Source of the DNA: an uncultured Oscillospiraceae bacterium
Lineage (GTDB): Bacteria > Bacillota > Clostridia > Oscillospirales > Oscillospiraceae
DNA: 55,812 nucleotides
NCBI GenBank assembly: GCA_949841465.1
Contig: CATKZW010000017.1
Coordinates: 1-55,812, forward strand
Direction: 5' to 3'
Part shown: piece after piece, positions 18,448 through 25,779 of the stretch
Layout of the letters: each line of letters starts with the position of its first letter
How positions within the stretch are numbered: position 1 is the first letter of the stretch
Translations under genes and position numbers: made by a program
The notes under the pieces: generated by a model
What the model saw: only the letters and a program-made list of their open reading frames with translations
Told to the model about the DNA's origin: nothing
The model's database searches: none

Positions 18448-18495
18448 ACCTCTAGCTTACCATATCTCTCGCTAATTTTAAATGCTGTTGCCCTG
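17920..18495 (-). mobile_element. ISAs1-family insertion sequence fragment
   Basis: The transposase fragment plus its upstream end. On the minus strand the outer end reads CAGGGCAACAGCATTTAA, typical of ISAs1-family terminal repeats (CAGGGC then GCATTTAA). The other end is lost at the recombinase joint. Confidence 0.65.
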
Positions 18496-18617
18496 CAATA
18501 AAACCTCCCCTGCCTAGCAGCCATAGTAAGAAACATCCCAGCAAAATACCTCCCCCTTCGGTTCCTCTTGCTTTTTTGCTGCTAAAACCGTGCTGACGGT
18601 TCCGTGGATTTTTTAGA

Positions 18618-18646
18618 TTGAAGCACAGTGCTGACAGTGGTATAAT
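18618..18646 (+). promoter_or_regulatory. Promoter of the acetyltransferase gene
   Basis: -35 TTGAAG (18618-18623), a 17-bp spacer, and a perfect -10 TATAAT (18641-18646). Transcription would start near 18653, leaving a leader of about 120 nt that contains a small open reading frame. Confidence 0.7.
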
Positions 18647-18679
18647 GAGGGAGACAAACCAAAATGAAAAGGTGAGGTT

Positions 18680-18754
18680 ATGAGGGAGCTTCGGAAAATG
18701 AGGGCGGTAGCCACGGCATACAGAGGCGGGAAGGAAGTGAGAAGTGATATTTAG
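18680..18754 (+). CDS. Possible 24-residue leader peptide
   Basis: A short frame starting ATG 18680 after GGTGAGGTT and ending TAG 18754, between the promoter and the acetyltransferase. The peptide is basic (MRELRKMRAVA at the start, EVRSDI at the end). Leader peptides often control drug-resistance genes by translational attenuation, but no clear stem pairing it with the downstream ribosome binding site was found. It may instead be the remnant of another gene. Confidence 0.35.
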   Translation: MRELRKMRAVATAYRGGKEVRSDI

Positions 18755-18775
18755 AATGATAACGGAGGAATAAAA

Positions 18776-19432
18776 ATGCAGTATATACCCAATCCCGACG
18801 AAATTTTCCCAAATGAATTTAAAACGTCGTGCTTTATAAAAAATGTTGTGAAAGCCCCAAATATCTTGATTGGGGATTACACATACTACGATGACGATAC
18901 CGCCCCGACCGACTTTGAACAGAACAACATCCTGTTCAATTACCCGGAATTTGGAGATCGGCTGATCATCGGGAAGTTCTGTCAAATCGCTTCTGGCGCA
19001 AAGTTTATCATGGGGCCTGCAAATCATCGCATCAGCAGCGTCACCACCTATCCGTTCAACGTTTTTGGCGGGGCGTGGCGCGAAAATACGCCGCCCCATA
19101 TGTCACAGCTGCCATTCAAGGGCGACATTGTAATTGGAAACGACGTGTGGATCGGAAGAGAAAGCGTTATTATGCCGGGAGTTAAAATTGGCGACGGCTC
19201 CATTATTGGAGCCTATTCCGTCGTCACGAAAGACGTGCCGCCCTATAGCGTGGCCGGCGGAAATCCCGCTCAGCTTATAAAAAAGCGTTTCAATGATGAA
19301 TTGATTGAAATTCTGCTGGAACTGAAATGGTGGGATTTTGACGCGGCAAAGCTAGTGAAATTTTTGCCCTTATTATGCGAACCGGATTTGACAACCGTTC
19401 AACAACGGCTCAAGCAGGAGCTGCACAAATAA
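18776..19432 (+). CDS. Vat/CatB-type xenobiotic acetyltransferase
   Basis: A 218-residue left-handed beta-helix (hexapeptide-repeat) acetyltransferase. Motifs shared with streptogramin (Vat) and CatB chloramphenicol acetyltransferases: IGDYTYYDD, the catalytic His in GPANHRISS followed by TYPFNVFGG, GDIVIGNDVWIGRESVIMPGVKIGDGSIIGA, and VAGGNPAQLIKKRF followed by LKWWDFD. It would transfer acetyl from acetyl-CoA to a drug hydroxyl; which drug is unknown. It has its own strong promoter and a GGAGG ribosome binding site, is more AT-rich than its neighbours and abuts IS debris. These are signs of acquisition by transfer. Confidence 0.82.
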   Translation: MQYIPNPDEIFPNEFKTSCFIKNVVKAPNILIGDYTYYDDDTAPTDFEQNNILFNYPEFGDRLIIGKFCQIASGAKFIMGPANHRISSVTTYPFNVFGGAWRENTPPHMSQLPFKGDIVIGNDVWIGRESVIMPGVKIGDGSIIGAYSVVTKDVPPYSVAGGNPAQLIKKRFNDELIEILLELKWWDFDAAKLVKFLPLLCEPDLTTVQQRLKQELHK

Positions 19433-19589
19433 ATTCCAGCCGGCGGACAGTTACCCACACGGGCGACTGCCCGCCCGGCTATTTTGACGGCGAATTTTTA
19501 TAATGGAGCGTCCTTGTTTTTCCACGTATCGTTTTGCCCGTTTTTGCACATCCTGCTGATAAAGTCCAAATGGAAAAGAGGTTCACGCC

Positions 19590-20723
19590 ATGAAACGAAT
19601 CGCCGCCCTGGGCCTGGCGCTAATGTGCCTGCTCAGCGTTCCGGCATACGCCGCCCCCGCCCAGATCACCGCCCCCTCCGCCATCCTCATGGAAAAAAGC
19701 ACGGGTACCATATTGTACGAGCAAGACGCCGCAACCCAGTACGAGCCCGCCTCGGTCACCAAAGTGATGACCCTGCTGCTGGTGATGGAGGCCATTGACA
19801 GCGGCAGCCTGGGCTGGGACGACACCGTCACCGCCTCCACCCATGCCATCTCCATGGGCGGGTCCCAGATCTGGCTGAAGGAAAACGAGCAGATGTCCGT
19901 CCGGGACATGGTCGAGGCGGTGACGGTGGTGTCCGCCAACGACTGCGCCGTGGCCCTGGCCGAGCACGTGGCGGGCAGCGAGCCCGCCTTTGTGGAGCGG
20001 ATGAACCAGCGGGCCGCGGAGCTGGGCATGGAGCACACGGTTTTCAAAAACTGCACCGGTCTGCCTGCCGAGGGGCACCTGACCTGCGCCCGTGACATCG
20101 CGCTGATGAGCCGGGAGCTGATCCTGAACCACCCGTCCATTCGGGAGTTCTCCACCATCTGGATGGATACCCTGCGGGACGGCACCTTCCAGCTGTCCAA
20201 CACCAACCGGCTCATCTTCTACTACGAGGGGGCCACGGGCCTAAAAACCGGCTTTACCGACACGGCGCTGTACTGCCTGTCCGCCACGGCGGAGCGGGAC
20301 GGTATGGAACTCATCGCCGTGGTGATGCACGCCCCCACCTCCAACGACCGGTTTGAGAGCTGTAAGACCCTGCTGAACTACGGCTTCGCCAACTACGCCC
20401 TCACTCCCGTCTATCCCGACCAGGCTATCCCGCCGGTGGAGGTACTGCTGGGGGAGCAGGACACGGTGCAGCCGGTGACCCAGCGTGAGTGCACCGTCCT
20501 GCTGGAAAAGAGCAAGGCGGGGGCGGTCACCACCCAGCTGGAGCTGGCCCAGCAGGTGGAGGCCCCGGTGGAGCCCGGCCAGAAGCTGGGCGAGCTGAAG
20601 GTCCTGGTGGACGGGCAGCAGGTGGACGCCATTGACCTGATCGCCGCCCAGGAAGTGCCCCGCCTGTCCATCGGCGGCATCTTCAAGCGGATGCTCGATT
20701 CGCTGTTCCTCCAAAACGGGTAA
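19590..20723 (+). CDS. dacF: D-alanyl-D-alanine carboxypeptidase (DacF-like, PBP5 family)
   Basis: 377 residues with a signal peptide (MKRIAALGLALMCLLSVPAYA, cleaved near residue 21). The penicillin-binding triad is complete: Ser55-x-x-Lys58 in PASVTKVM, Ser115-x-Asn117 in VVSANDC, and K-T-G in TGLKTGFT. The C-terminal part (about 270-360) is the beta-rich PBP5 C-terminal domain, and the last residues (IFKRMLDSLFLQ) form the usual amphipathic membrane anchor. It trims the terminal D-Ala of peptidoglycan stem peptides outside the membrane. It converges with murC. Confidence 0.9.
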   Translation: MKRIAALGLALMCLLSVPAYAAPAQITAPSAILMEKSTGTILYEQDAATQYEPASVTKVMTLLLVMEAIDSGSLGWDDTVTASTHAISMGGSQIWLKENEQMSVRDMVEAVTVVSANDCAVALAEHVAGSEPAFVERMNQRAAELGMEHTVFKNCTGLPAEGHLTCARDIALMSRELILNHPSIREFSTIWMDTLRDGTFQLSNTNRLIFYYEGATGLKTGFTDTALYCLSATAERDGMELIAVVMHAPTSNDRFESCKTLLNYGFANYALTPVYPDQAIPPVEVLLGEQDTVQPVTQRECTVLLEKSKAGAVTTQLELAQQVEAPVEPGQKLGELKVLVDGQQVDAIDLIAAQEVPRLSIGGIFKRMLDSLFLQNG

Positions 20724-20724
20724 C

Positions 20725-21048
20725 CCTACTTTTTCTTTGAAAAGAAAAAGTAGGCAAAAAGAAACTTTTAGACCGCTGACGGAATGGGTGATCGCCGGAG
20801 CGTATGCGCCCGACCACGAAATCGCCAGCAAACTGAAAGCCATAAAATATAAAATTAATTTCACGGCCGGACGGAAACTCAGAGGTTTCTGCCCGGCCGC
20901 GTCAGCGAAAAAATATATTTGTTTTGATTTATTGTATTGCTCTGTTATGTGGCCGTCGCAGCGCTTTGGTTGACTGCATGCGCTGGATGCGGTTCAAAAG
21001 TTTCTTTTTTCGCTTCCTTTTTTCTTTACAAAGAAAACGGAGAAGCGC
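20725..21048. repeat. Hairpin-bounded dispersed repeat, copy A
   Basis: The left end is a perfect 14-bp hairpin, CCTACTTTTTCTTT/AAAGAAAAAGTAGG (20725-20754), then GCAAAAAGAAACTTTTAGACC and GCTGACG. The right end is GGTTCAAAAGTTTCTTTTTTC, then a second hairpin in CGCTTCCTTTTTTCTTT. The two ends are inverted copies of each other (AAAAGTTTCTTTTT motif). Copy B at 41441-41684 has the same ends and a diverged but alignable right interior (GTGGCCGtCGCaGC against GTGGCCGACGCGGC). The first hairpin can serve as the dacF terminator. The interior also folds (CGGCCGGACGGAAAC with GTTTCTGCCCGGCCG). Confidence 0.75.
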
Positions 21049-21180
21049 GGAGCCGTCGCGAGCAGCGGGCTAAGACCGAAGCGGAGCAAACTGACCGGAG
21101 GCACGTATGTGCCGCTGGGCTGTTTGCGCAGTCGAAGGGCTTAGAGCCGCGTCGCGAGCAGGCATAGCGTGACAAAAAGG
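21049..21180. other. Long dyad-symmetric interval of unknown role
   Basis: Nested inverted arms share one centre at about 21106.5: CTAAG/CTTAG (21070-21074, 21140-21144), GCAAAC/GTTTGC (21086-21091, 21122-21127) and GGCAC/GTGCC (21100-21104, 21109-21113). Direct repeats AGCCG(CG)TCGCGAGCAG flank them at 21051 and 21145. It lies between convergent dacF and murC. It could be a structured RNA, a further repeat unit or a bidirectional terminator. No gene is visible. Confidence 0.45.
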
Positions 21181-21195
21181 AAGCCGCCGGAGGCC

Positions 21196-22587
21196 TTAAC
21201 GGGGTTCCTCCCCGCTCCGTACCAGGGCTTCGCCGGCCAGGTAGATGTCGCCGGCGCCCACCGTCAGGACCAGGTCGCCCGGCTGGGCCAGGCGCTTCAG
21301 CTTTGCGGTCACGTCGTCCAAATCGGGGCAGAACACGCTGCCCGGAATCTGCGCCGCCAAATCTGCGGATGAAATCCCCACATCGTTGTCCTCCCGGGCG
21401 GCAAAAATCTCCGCCAGCAAGGTCACCGCGGGCCGCTTGAGCACCTCCACAAAGTCGTCAAACAGCTCATGGGTCCGGGAATAAGTATGGGGCTGGAAGG
21501 CGCAGATCACCCGCTTGAAGTTCAGCGCCGCCGCCGTGTCAAACAGCGCCGCCAGCTCACCGGGGTGGTGGGCATAGTCGTCGCACACCTCCGCGCCGTT
21601 GTACATCCCCTTGTATTCAAACCGCCGCCCGGGCAGGCGGAAGTCCCGCATCCCGTCCTCCACCGCCCTGCCCGGCAGGTGCAGCGCGATGGCCGCGGCG
21701 GCGGCGGCGATGGCATTTTTTACGTTGTGCATACCGGGGACGGACAGGTCCAGGTGGGCGTACTTCTCCCCCTTATACATCACATCGAAGGAGCCGAAGC
21801 CGTGGGCCATGGACAGGTTTTCGGCGTGCACATCCCCCTTGTCAACGCCGAAGGTCATGACGGGCCGGGTCTCGCCCTTCAGGGTGACCATGGTGTTCTC
21901 GTCCTCGCAGTTGGCCACGATCAGGCCGTTCTCCGGCACCCGGTCGGCAAAGGCCCGGAAGGAGTGCTCCACGTCCTCCAGGTCCTTAAAGAAATCCAGG
22001 TGGTCGGCCTCCACATTCAAAATCACCGCCACCGTGGGATAGAAGGACAAAAACGAGTTGCAGTATTCGCAGGACTCCAGGATGATGGTGTCCCCGTGGC
22101 CCACCCGGTGGCCCGCCTCCAGCAGGGGCAGGGTGCCGCCGATCATTACGGTGGGGTCGGCCTTGGCCGCCATGAAAATGTGGGTGCACATGGAAGTGGT
22201 AGTGGTCTTGCCGTGGGTGCCCGAGATGCACAGGGCATTCCTGTAGTCCCGCATGATGGCCCCCCAGGCCTGGGCACGCTCGAAGACGGGAATGCCCCTG
22301 CCCAGCGCGGCGGCAATTTCCGGGTTGGAATCGTGGACGGCGGCGGTGCGCACCACGCAGTCCGCCTCCTGGACGCTCTCAGGCAGGTGGCCGATGACCA
22401 CCGGGATGCCCAATGAGCGCAGATGCAGGACGGTGGCGCTCTCCCTCTGGTCGGAGCCTGTGACCTTCACCCCGTCAGCGTGGAGCACCTCCGCCAGGGA
22501 GGCCATGGACACTCCGCCGATGCCCACCAGATGGGCCCGCCTCCCCGCATGTAAATAGTCTCGGATATTCTTGGTTTCCATATTCAT
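21196..22587 (-). CDS. murC: UDP-N-acetylmuramate--L-alanine ligase
   Basis: 463 residues, the usual length. N-terminal UDP-MurNAc-binding domain with HLVGIGGVSMASLAEVL, central ATPase with the P-loop GTHGKTTTT (around residue 122) and ILNVEADHLDFF, and C-terminal domain with VCDDYAHHPGELAA and FQPHTYSRTHEL. It adds L-Ala to UDP-MurNAc in the cytoplasm, the first step of the stem peptide. Two possible ATGs lie 6 bases apart after GGGGTA. It is convergent with dacF, another cell-wall gene. Confidence 0.93.
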   Translation of the reverse strand: MNMETKNIRDYLHAGRRAHLVGIGGVSMASLAEVLHADGVKVTGSDQRESATVLHLRSLGIPVVIGHLPESVQEADCVVRTAAVHDSNPEIAAALGRGIPVFERAQAWGAIMRDYRNALCISGTHGKTTTTSMCTHIFMAAKADPTVMIGGTLPLLEAGHRVGHGDTIILESCEYCNSFLSFYPTVAVILNVEADHLDFFKDLEDVEHSFRAFADRVPENGLIVANCEDENTMVTLKGETRPVMTFGVDKGDVHAENLSMAHGFGSFDVMYKGEKYAHLDLSVPGMHNVKNAIAAAAAAIALHLPGRAVEDGMRDFRLPGRRFEYKGMYNGAEVCDDYAHHPGELAALFDTAAALNFKRVICAFQPHTYSRTHELFDDFVEVLKRPAVTLLAEIFAAREDNDVGISSADLAAQIPGSVFCPDLDDVTAKLKRLAQPGDLVLTVGAGDIYLAGEALVRSGEEPR

Positions 22588-22709
22588 TACCCCATATTTT
22601 TAAGCGCCGCGGCGCCTTTCCACATTTTAAGCACTTTATTATACCTTGTGCCGCAGGAAAATGCAACCACCAATCCGTATCAGCGCCTGGATTGGGATTT
22701 AACCGGGCC

Positions 22710-22961
22710 TCACCTCCCGATCCACTGGGTCAGCAGCAGCAGGGCAAGGCCGGACGGCCCCAGCGCCCCCAGCACCAGGCCGTTGAGCAGGTTCACCCCC
22801 AGCGTGACGCCCAGCAGCCCTCCCAGCCCCTGGAACAGCCAGAGGAACACCATCCCCAGCCCGGACCGGACCAGAAAGCGCCCCAGGGCAGCCAGAGGGC
22901 GGCGGCACAGGCCCAGAACCAGAAGGAGCCCGCCCGCCGCCGCCCAAAGCCAGCCGCTCAC
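22710..22961 (-). CDS. bofA: BofA-family pro-sigma-K processing inhibitor
   Basis: An 83-residue integral membrane protein with two or three hydrophobic segments and the family pattern LLGVTLGVNLLNGLVLGALGP. In Bacillus, BofA holds the SpoIVFB protease inactive in the mother-cell compartment. Presence next to a yaaL-like gene mirrors the B. subtilis recR-yaaL-bofA order and indicates an endospore former. Its GTG start overlaps the yaaL-like stop in a GTGA. Confidence 0.82.
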   Translation of the reverse strand: MSGWLWAAAGGLLLVLGLCRRPLAALGRFLVRSGLGMVFLWLFQGLGGLLGVTLGVNLLNGLVLGALGPSGLALLLLTQWIGR

Positions 22962-23209
22962 ACCGCCCCCTCCTGTGCCGCGGCCTCCAGCAGCTTCACC
23001 TGGCGCACAAAATAGGAGTACCGGCTCTGGAGGGCGTTGATCTCGTAGACGCAGGCGTCCACCAGATCGGGATCGCTGTAGATGTTGAACTGGGCATAGG
23101 CGTAGTTGAGCTGATCCCTGGTCTGCTTCATGCCCTCCATGAGCTGGCGGCGCTCCTCCTCCCGCCGCTCCGCCGCCTTTCTGCGGTTAAACCGGACTGC
23201 TTCTGCCAT
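22958..23209 (-). CDS. yaaL: DUF2508 (YaaL-like) small protein
   Basis: 83 residues from ATG 23209 (AAGGAAGGTG just upstream), highly charged, rich in Arg/Glu at the start (RFNRRKAAERREEERR) and then NYAYAQFNIYSDPDLVDACVYEINALQSRYSYF, the DUF2508 signature. The function is unknown; it is conserved beside bofA. Probably cytoplasmic and helical. Confidence 0.78.
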   Translation of the reverse strand: MAEAVRFNRRKAAERREEERRQLMEGMKQTRDQLNYAYAQFNIYSDPDLVDACVYEINALQSRYSYFVRQVKLLEAAAQEGAV

Positions 23210-23328
23210 GGGCTTCACCTTCCTTTCCGCTTGGGGCCACAGAGGCCCTTTCCAAAACTCTATGCCAAGTTTGGGCAAATATTCCAGTTCTTATACCTGG
23301 CTGCGGCGGCCATCGGCCTTCTGTGCGC

Positions 23329-23359
23329 AAAAAAACAGCGTCCCCCGCAGGGGACGCTG
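23329..23359 (-). terminator. Terminator of rpsU
   Basis: AGCGTCCCC (23337-23345) pairs with GGGGACGCT (23350-23358). On the minus strand it is followed by a run of seven T, 10 bases after the rpsU stop. Confidence 0.85.
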
Positions 23360-23368
23360 CCTTTTCGA

Positions 23369-23554
23369 TCAATAGAATTTCTTGTTGCGGTTCTTCCGGG
23401 CCGCCTCGCTCTTCTTGCGGCGCTTGACGCTGGGGCTGTCATAGAACTCGCGCTTGCGCACCTCGGCCAGCACACCGGACTTGGCGCAGCTGCGCTTGAA
23501 GCGCTTCAGCGCGTTCTCCAGAGACTCACCCTCGCGGACATGAACTTCGGACAT
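23369..23554 (-). CDS. rpsU: 30S ribosomal protein S21
   Basis: 61 residues, the standard bacterial S21: [22 protein letters not shown], then [25 protein letters not shown]. It binds the small subunit near the 3' end of 16S rRNA and helps initiation. A GGAGGGAAGATAG ribosome binding site, its own promoter and its own terminator show it is monocistronic here. Confidence 0.95.
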   Translation of the reverse strand: MSEVHVREGESLENALKRFKRSCAKSGVLAEVRKREFYDSPSVKRRKKSEAARKNRNKKFY

Positions 23555-23631
23555 CTATCTTCCCTCCCTCCGAAACATCCGGCTCATCCAGGATGCTTTA
23601 GGGGCCATTTGACTATGGCTTTAACAGCACT

Positions 23632-23660
23632 ATTATATGTGAAAACTTCACCGTTGTCAA
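23632..23660 (-). promoter_or_regulatory. Consensus promoter of rpsU with a dyad in the spacer
   Basis: Minus strand: -35 TTGACA (23655-23660), a 17-bp spacer, -10 TATAAT (23632-23637). The spacer contains the palindrome GTGAAAACTTCAC (23639-23651), a possible operator. Confidence 0.75.
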
Positions 23661-23745
23661 CCGCAAAATATGGTGAATTTTGTGGGGGGAGATGGCAAAT
23701 GATGTTAATGGCCGTCCAGCGGCCCGGCCGGGGACGGCCGCCGGG

Positions 23746-25236
23746 TCAAATCCGGTTGGCCTCCACCGCGCCGCCGGGCTTCTTCTCGCTGTTCTGGAGC
23801 CCTTCGTCCGCCGTGCCGCCGGCTTGATTGATGGCCCCGTTGATGGTGCGGTCGCCCGCCTGCTTGGCGTGCTTGCCCACCTCCACCTTGTTCTTGGGGC
23901 TGCGCATGATGACCGCCGGGCCTTGGACACAGCCGCCCTGGCAGGCCATGCCCTCAATAAAGTTCTCAGGCAGCACGCCCTTGGACATCTTCAGCAGCGC
24001 CAGCTTGCACTCCTCAATGCCGGAGCAGGGCAGGGTCTTGGCCTCCACCTTGCTGCCCATCTCCTTCAGCGCCTGGCCCACCGCGGCCGCCACGCCGCCG
24101 CTGGCGGCAAAGCTGCGGCCGAAGCCGCTGGCCTGGTCCAGGGGCGCCTCGGGCATCTTGGTTACGTCGATGTCCTTGGCGGAGAGCATGGAGTACAGCT
24201 CCTCGAAGGTAATCACCAGGTCCACAGAGGAACGGGTGCGGCCCAGATGGAACTCCCGCTTCTTGGCCACGCAGGGGCCGATAAAGACCACCCGGGCCAG
24301 GGGGTCCCGGTCCTTGATGTACCGGCCGATCATGACCATGGGGGAGGGGGTGGTGGACACCTTGGGCACCATGTCGGGCATGTGCCGCTCTACATAGGCC
24401 ACAAAGGCCGGGCAGCAGGAGGAGGTCATGCTCTCGCCGCCCCGCTCGTCAAACTCCGCGGCCTCCGCTTTGGCGGTCAGGTCCGCGCCCAGAGCCACCT
24501 CGGCCACGTCGTAGAAGCCCATCTCCTTCAGCGCGGACACCATCTGGCCGGGGGTGCAGCCGAACTGCCCCACAAAGGCGGGGGCCAGGATGGCGTACAC
24601 ATGCAGGCCCCACTTGTCCGCGCCCATCAGCATCTGGATCACGTCCACAATATAGGACTTGTCCATGATGGCGCCGAAGGGGCACTGCACCACGCACTCG
24701 CCGCAGGAAATGCACTTGTTGGCGTCGATGCTGGCCTTGCGGTCGGGGCCCATGGAGATGGCTTTGACGGGGCAGCCCCGCTCACAGGGGCGCATGTTCT
24801 TGGTGATGGCGCCGTAGGGGCAGGCAGCCACGCACTTGCCGCACAGCACGCATTTGGAGTGGTCGATGACGGAGCGGTGGTTCTCGATGCGGATGGCCCC
24901 CTTGGGGCAGGCCTCCGCGCAGCGGTGGGCGATGCAGCCCCGGCAGGAGGGGCCCACGCTGATCTCGGTGACGGGGCACTCATCGCAGGCGATGGGCAGC
25001 ACCTCCACCAGGTTGGGGTTGGCCCGGTTGCCGCCCATGGCCATCTTCACCCGGCTGTTGACCACCGCCCGCTCCTTGTAAATGCAGCAGCGCATATGGG
25101 CCTCGGGGCCGGGGACGATTTCCTCGGGGATGTCCAGCAACTCCTTGGAATCCAGCTTGTCGTTCCAGGCCAGACGGGCCACGGCGGTAAGTACCTGGTC
25201 CTTCAGCTGCTGCACTTTGGTTTCGTATTGGCGCAT
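23746..25236 (-). CDS. [FeFe] hydrogenase, monomeric, probably group B
   Basis: 496 residues from ATG 25236 (GGAGGAATTGCCC before it). Several ferredoxin-type cysteine motifs in the first 200 residues (CDECPVTEISVGPSCRGC, CVLCGKCVAACPYGA, CISCGECVVQCPFGA), then the H-cluster domain: L1-like TSSCCPAFV, L2-like GPCVAKKREF and L3-like EGMACQGGCVQGP. These differ from the group A motifs (TSCCPxW, MPCxxKxxE, ExMACxGGCxxGGG) and fit the group B pattern of gut clostridia, whose role (hydrogen production, uptake or sensing) is not settled. No maturases (HydE, HydF, HydG) or partner subunits are in the window. It has its own strong promoter with an operator-like dyad. Confidence 0.85.
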   Translation of the reverse strand: MRQYETKVQQLKDQVLTAVARLAWNDKLDSKELLDIPEEIVPGPEAHMRCCIYKERAVVNSRVKMAMGGNRANPNLVEVLPIACDECPVTEISVGPSCRGCIAHRCAEACPKGAIRIENHRSVIDHSKCVLCGKCVAACPYGAITKNMRPCERGCPVKAISMGPDRKASIDANKCISCGECVVQCPFGAIMDKSYIVDVIQMLMGADKWGLHVYAILAPAFVGQFGCTPGQMVSALKEMGFYDVAEVALGADLTAKAEAAEFDERGGESMTSSCCPAFVAYVERHMPDMVPKVSTTPSPMVMIGRYIKDRDPLARVVFIGPCVAKKREFHLGRTRSSVDLVITFEELYSMLSAKDIDVTKMPEAPLDQASGFGRSFAASGGVAAAVGQALKEMGSKVEAKTLPCSGIEECKLALLKMSKGVLPENFIEGMACQGGCVQGPAVIMRSPKNKVEVGKHAKQAGDRTINGAINQAGGTADEGLQNSEKKPGGAVEANRI

Positions 25237-25288
25237 GGGCAATTCCTCCTCAAAATATATAATAGAATACTGGTATGATTTGTTAAAA

Positions 25289-25308
25289 AATTGTCGATTG
25301 CAACAATT
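25289..25308. promoter_or_regulatory. Operator-like dyad at the hydrogenase transcription start
   Basis: AATTGT (25289-25294) and ACAATT (25303-25308) are perfect inverted arms around 8 bp, lying over the predicted start of transcription. The adjoining TTGTTAA on the plus strand equals half of a Rex (redox sensor) site, but the other half does not match, so Rex control is only a possibility. Confidence 0.45.
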
Positions 25309-25310
25309 GA

Positions 25311-25339
25311 ATTATAGCTTTTTCAGCCCGCCGCGTCAA
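25311..25339 (-). promoter_or_regulatory. Promoter of the [FeFe] hydrogenase gene
   Basis: Minus strand: -35 TTGACG (25334-25339), exactly 17 bp, perfect -10 TATAAT (25311-25316). Confidence 0.75.
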
Positions 25340-25463
25340 GCGGGAAAGCGGCATATTTCGCGTGAAAATTTGTGGATGCCCTGCCAGCCCCGCCGGTAGG
25401 GCGGCGCACTGGAAAATTATGAGAAGCCGGCAATAAAAATACCAGGACGCCGGCCGTTTTCCC

Positions 25464-25493
25464 TTGACAATTGTGGTCTGAATGTGTTAAGGT
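25464..25493 (+). promoter_or_regulatory. Possible promoter of the UgpC-type ATPase gene
   Basis: A consensus -35 TTGACA (25464-25469) is followed at 17-18 bp only by weak -10 sequences (TTAAGG or TAAGGT). Transcription from here would give an unusually long leader of about 280 nt. Confidence 0.4.
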
Positions 25494-25557
25494 TCTAAGT
25501 GAAAAGCTGAACTGATCGCGAGGAACCCTGGACCTGCACACCCGTTCCGATGGCATT

Positions 25558-25779
25558 GGCGGCCAAGCGCCGCCTCTCCATACCAGCGCCTTTGGGCGCG
25601 CAATTTGACGGGCTGCGGACTACTCCATTACAATAGTCCGCGGTACTGAAAAAAGGAGGAAAAAATACCGCTGCGACTTGCGGTGCGGCAGTGTGGAGAC
25701 CTGTCGCAATGCTCCCGGGATCAAGCGCCCGGGCAGCGAGGTGGAGATGGCGGAGGCCGCTCCATCAAAGTCGGGTACC
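25558..25779 (+). promoter_or_regulatory. Structured leader with displaced Shine-Dalgarno
   Basis: A chain of hairpins: GGCGGC/GCCGCC (25558-25574), GCGCC/GGCGC (25586-25599), GCGGACTA/TAGTCCGC (25615-25641), CGGTA/TACCG (25641-25670) with a strong AGGAGG (25654-25659) in its loop, TGCGGCAG/CTGTCGCA (25684-25708), CCCGGG/CCCGGG (25714-25733) and GATGG/CCATC (25746-25766). The conserved start of the ATPase is at 25780, about 120 nt after the AGGAGG. TACC occurs at 25666-25669 and again at 25776-25779. Removing the 110 bp between them would put AGGAGG 10 nt before the ATG. It could be a regulatory RNA or an insertion; neither has been matched to a known family. Confidence 0.5.

Noticed and set aside
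18452-19099. Minus-strand 215-codon frame opposite the acetyltransferase
   Set aside because: Antisense to a well-supported gene and its promoter; no recognisable motif.
25279-25297. Rex-binding site before the hydrogenase
   Set aside because: Only the TTGTTAA half matches; the second half does not, so it is recorded as a weak possibility only.
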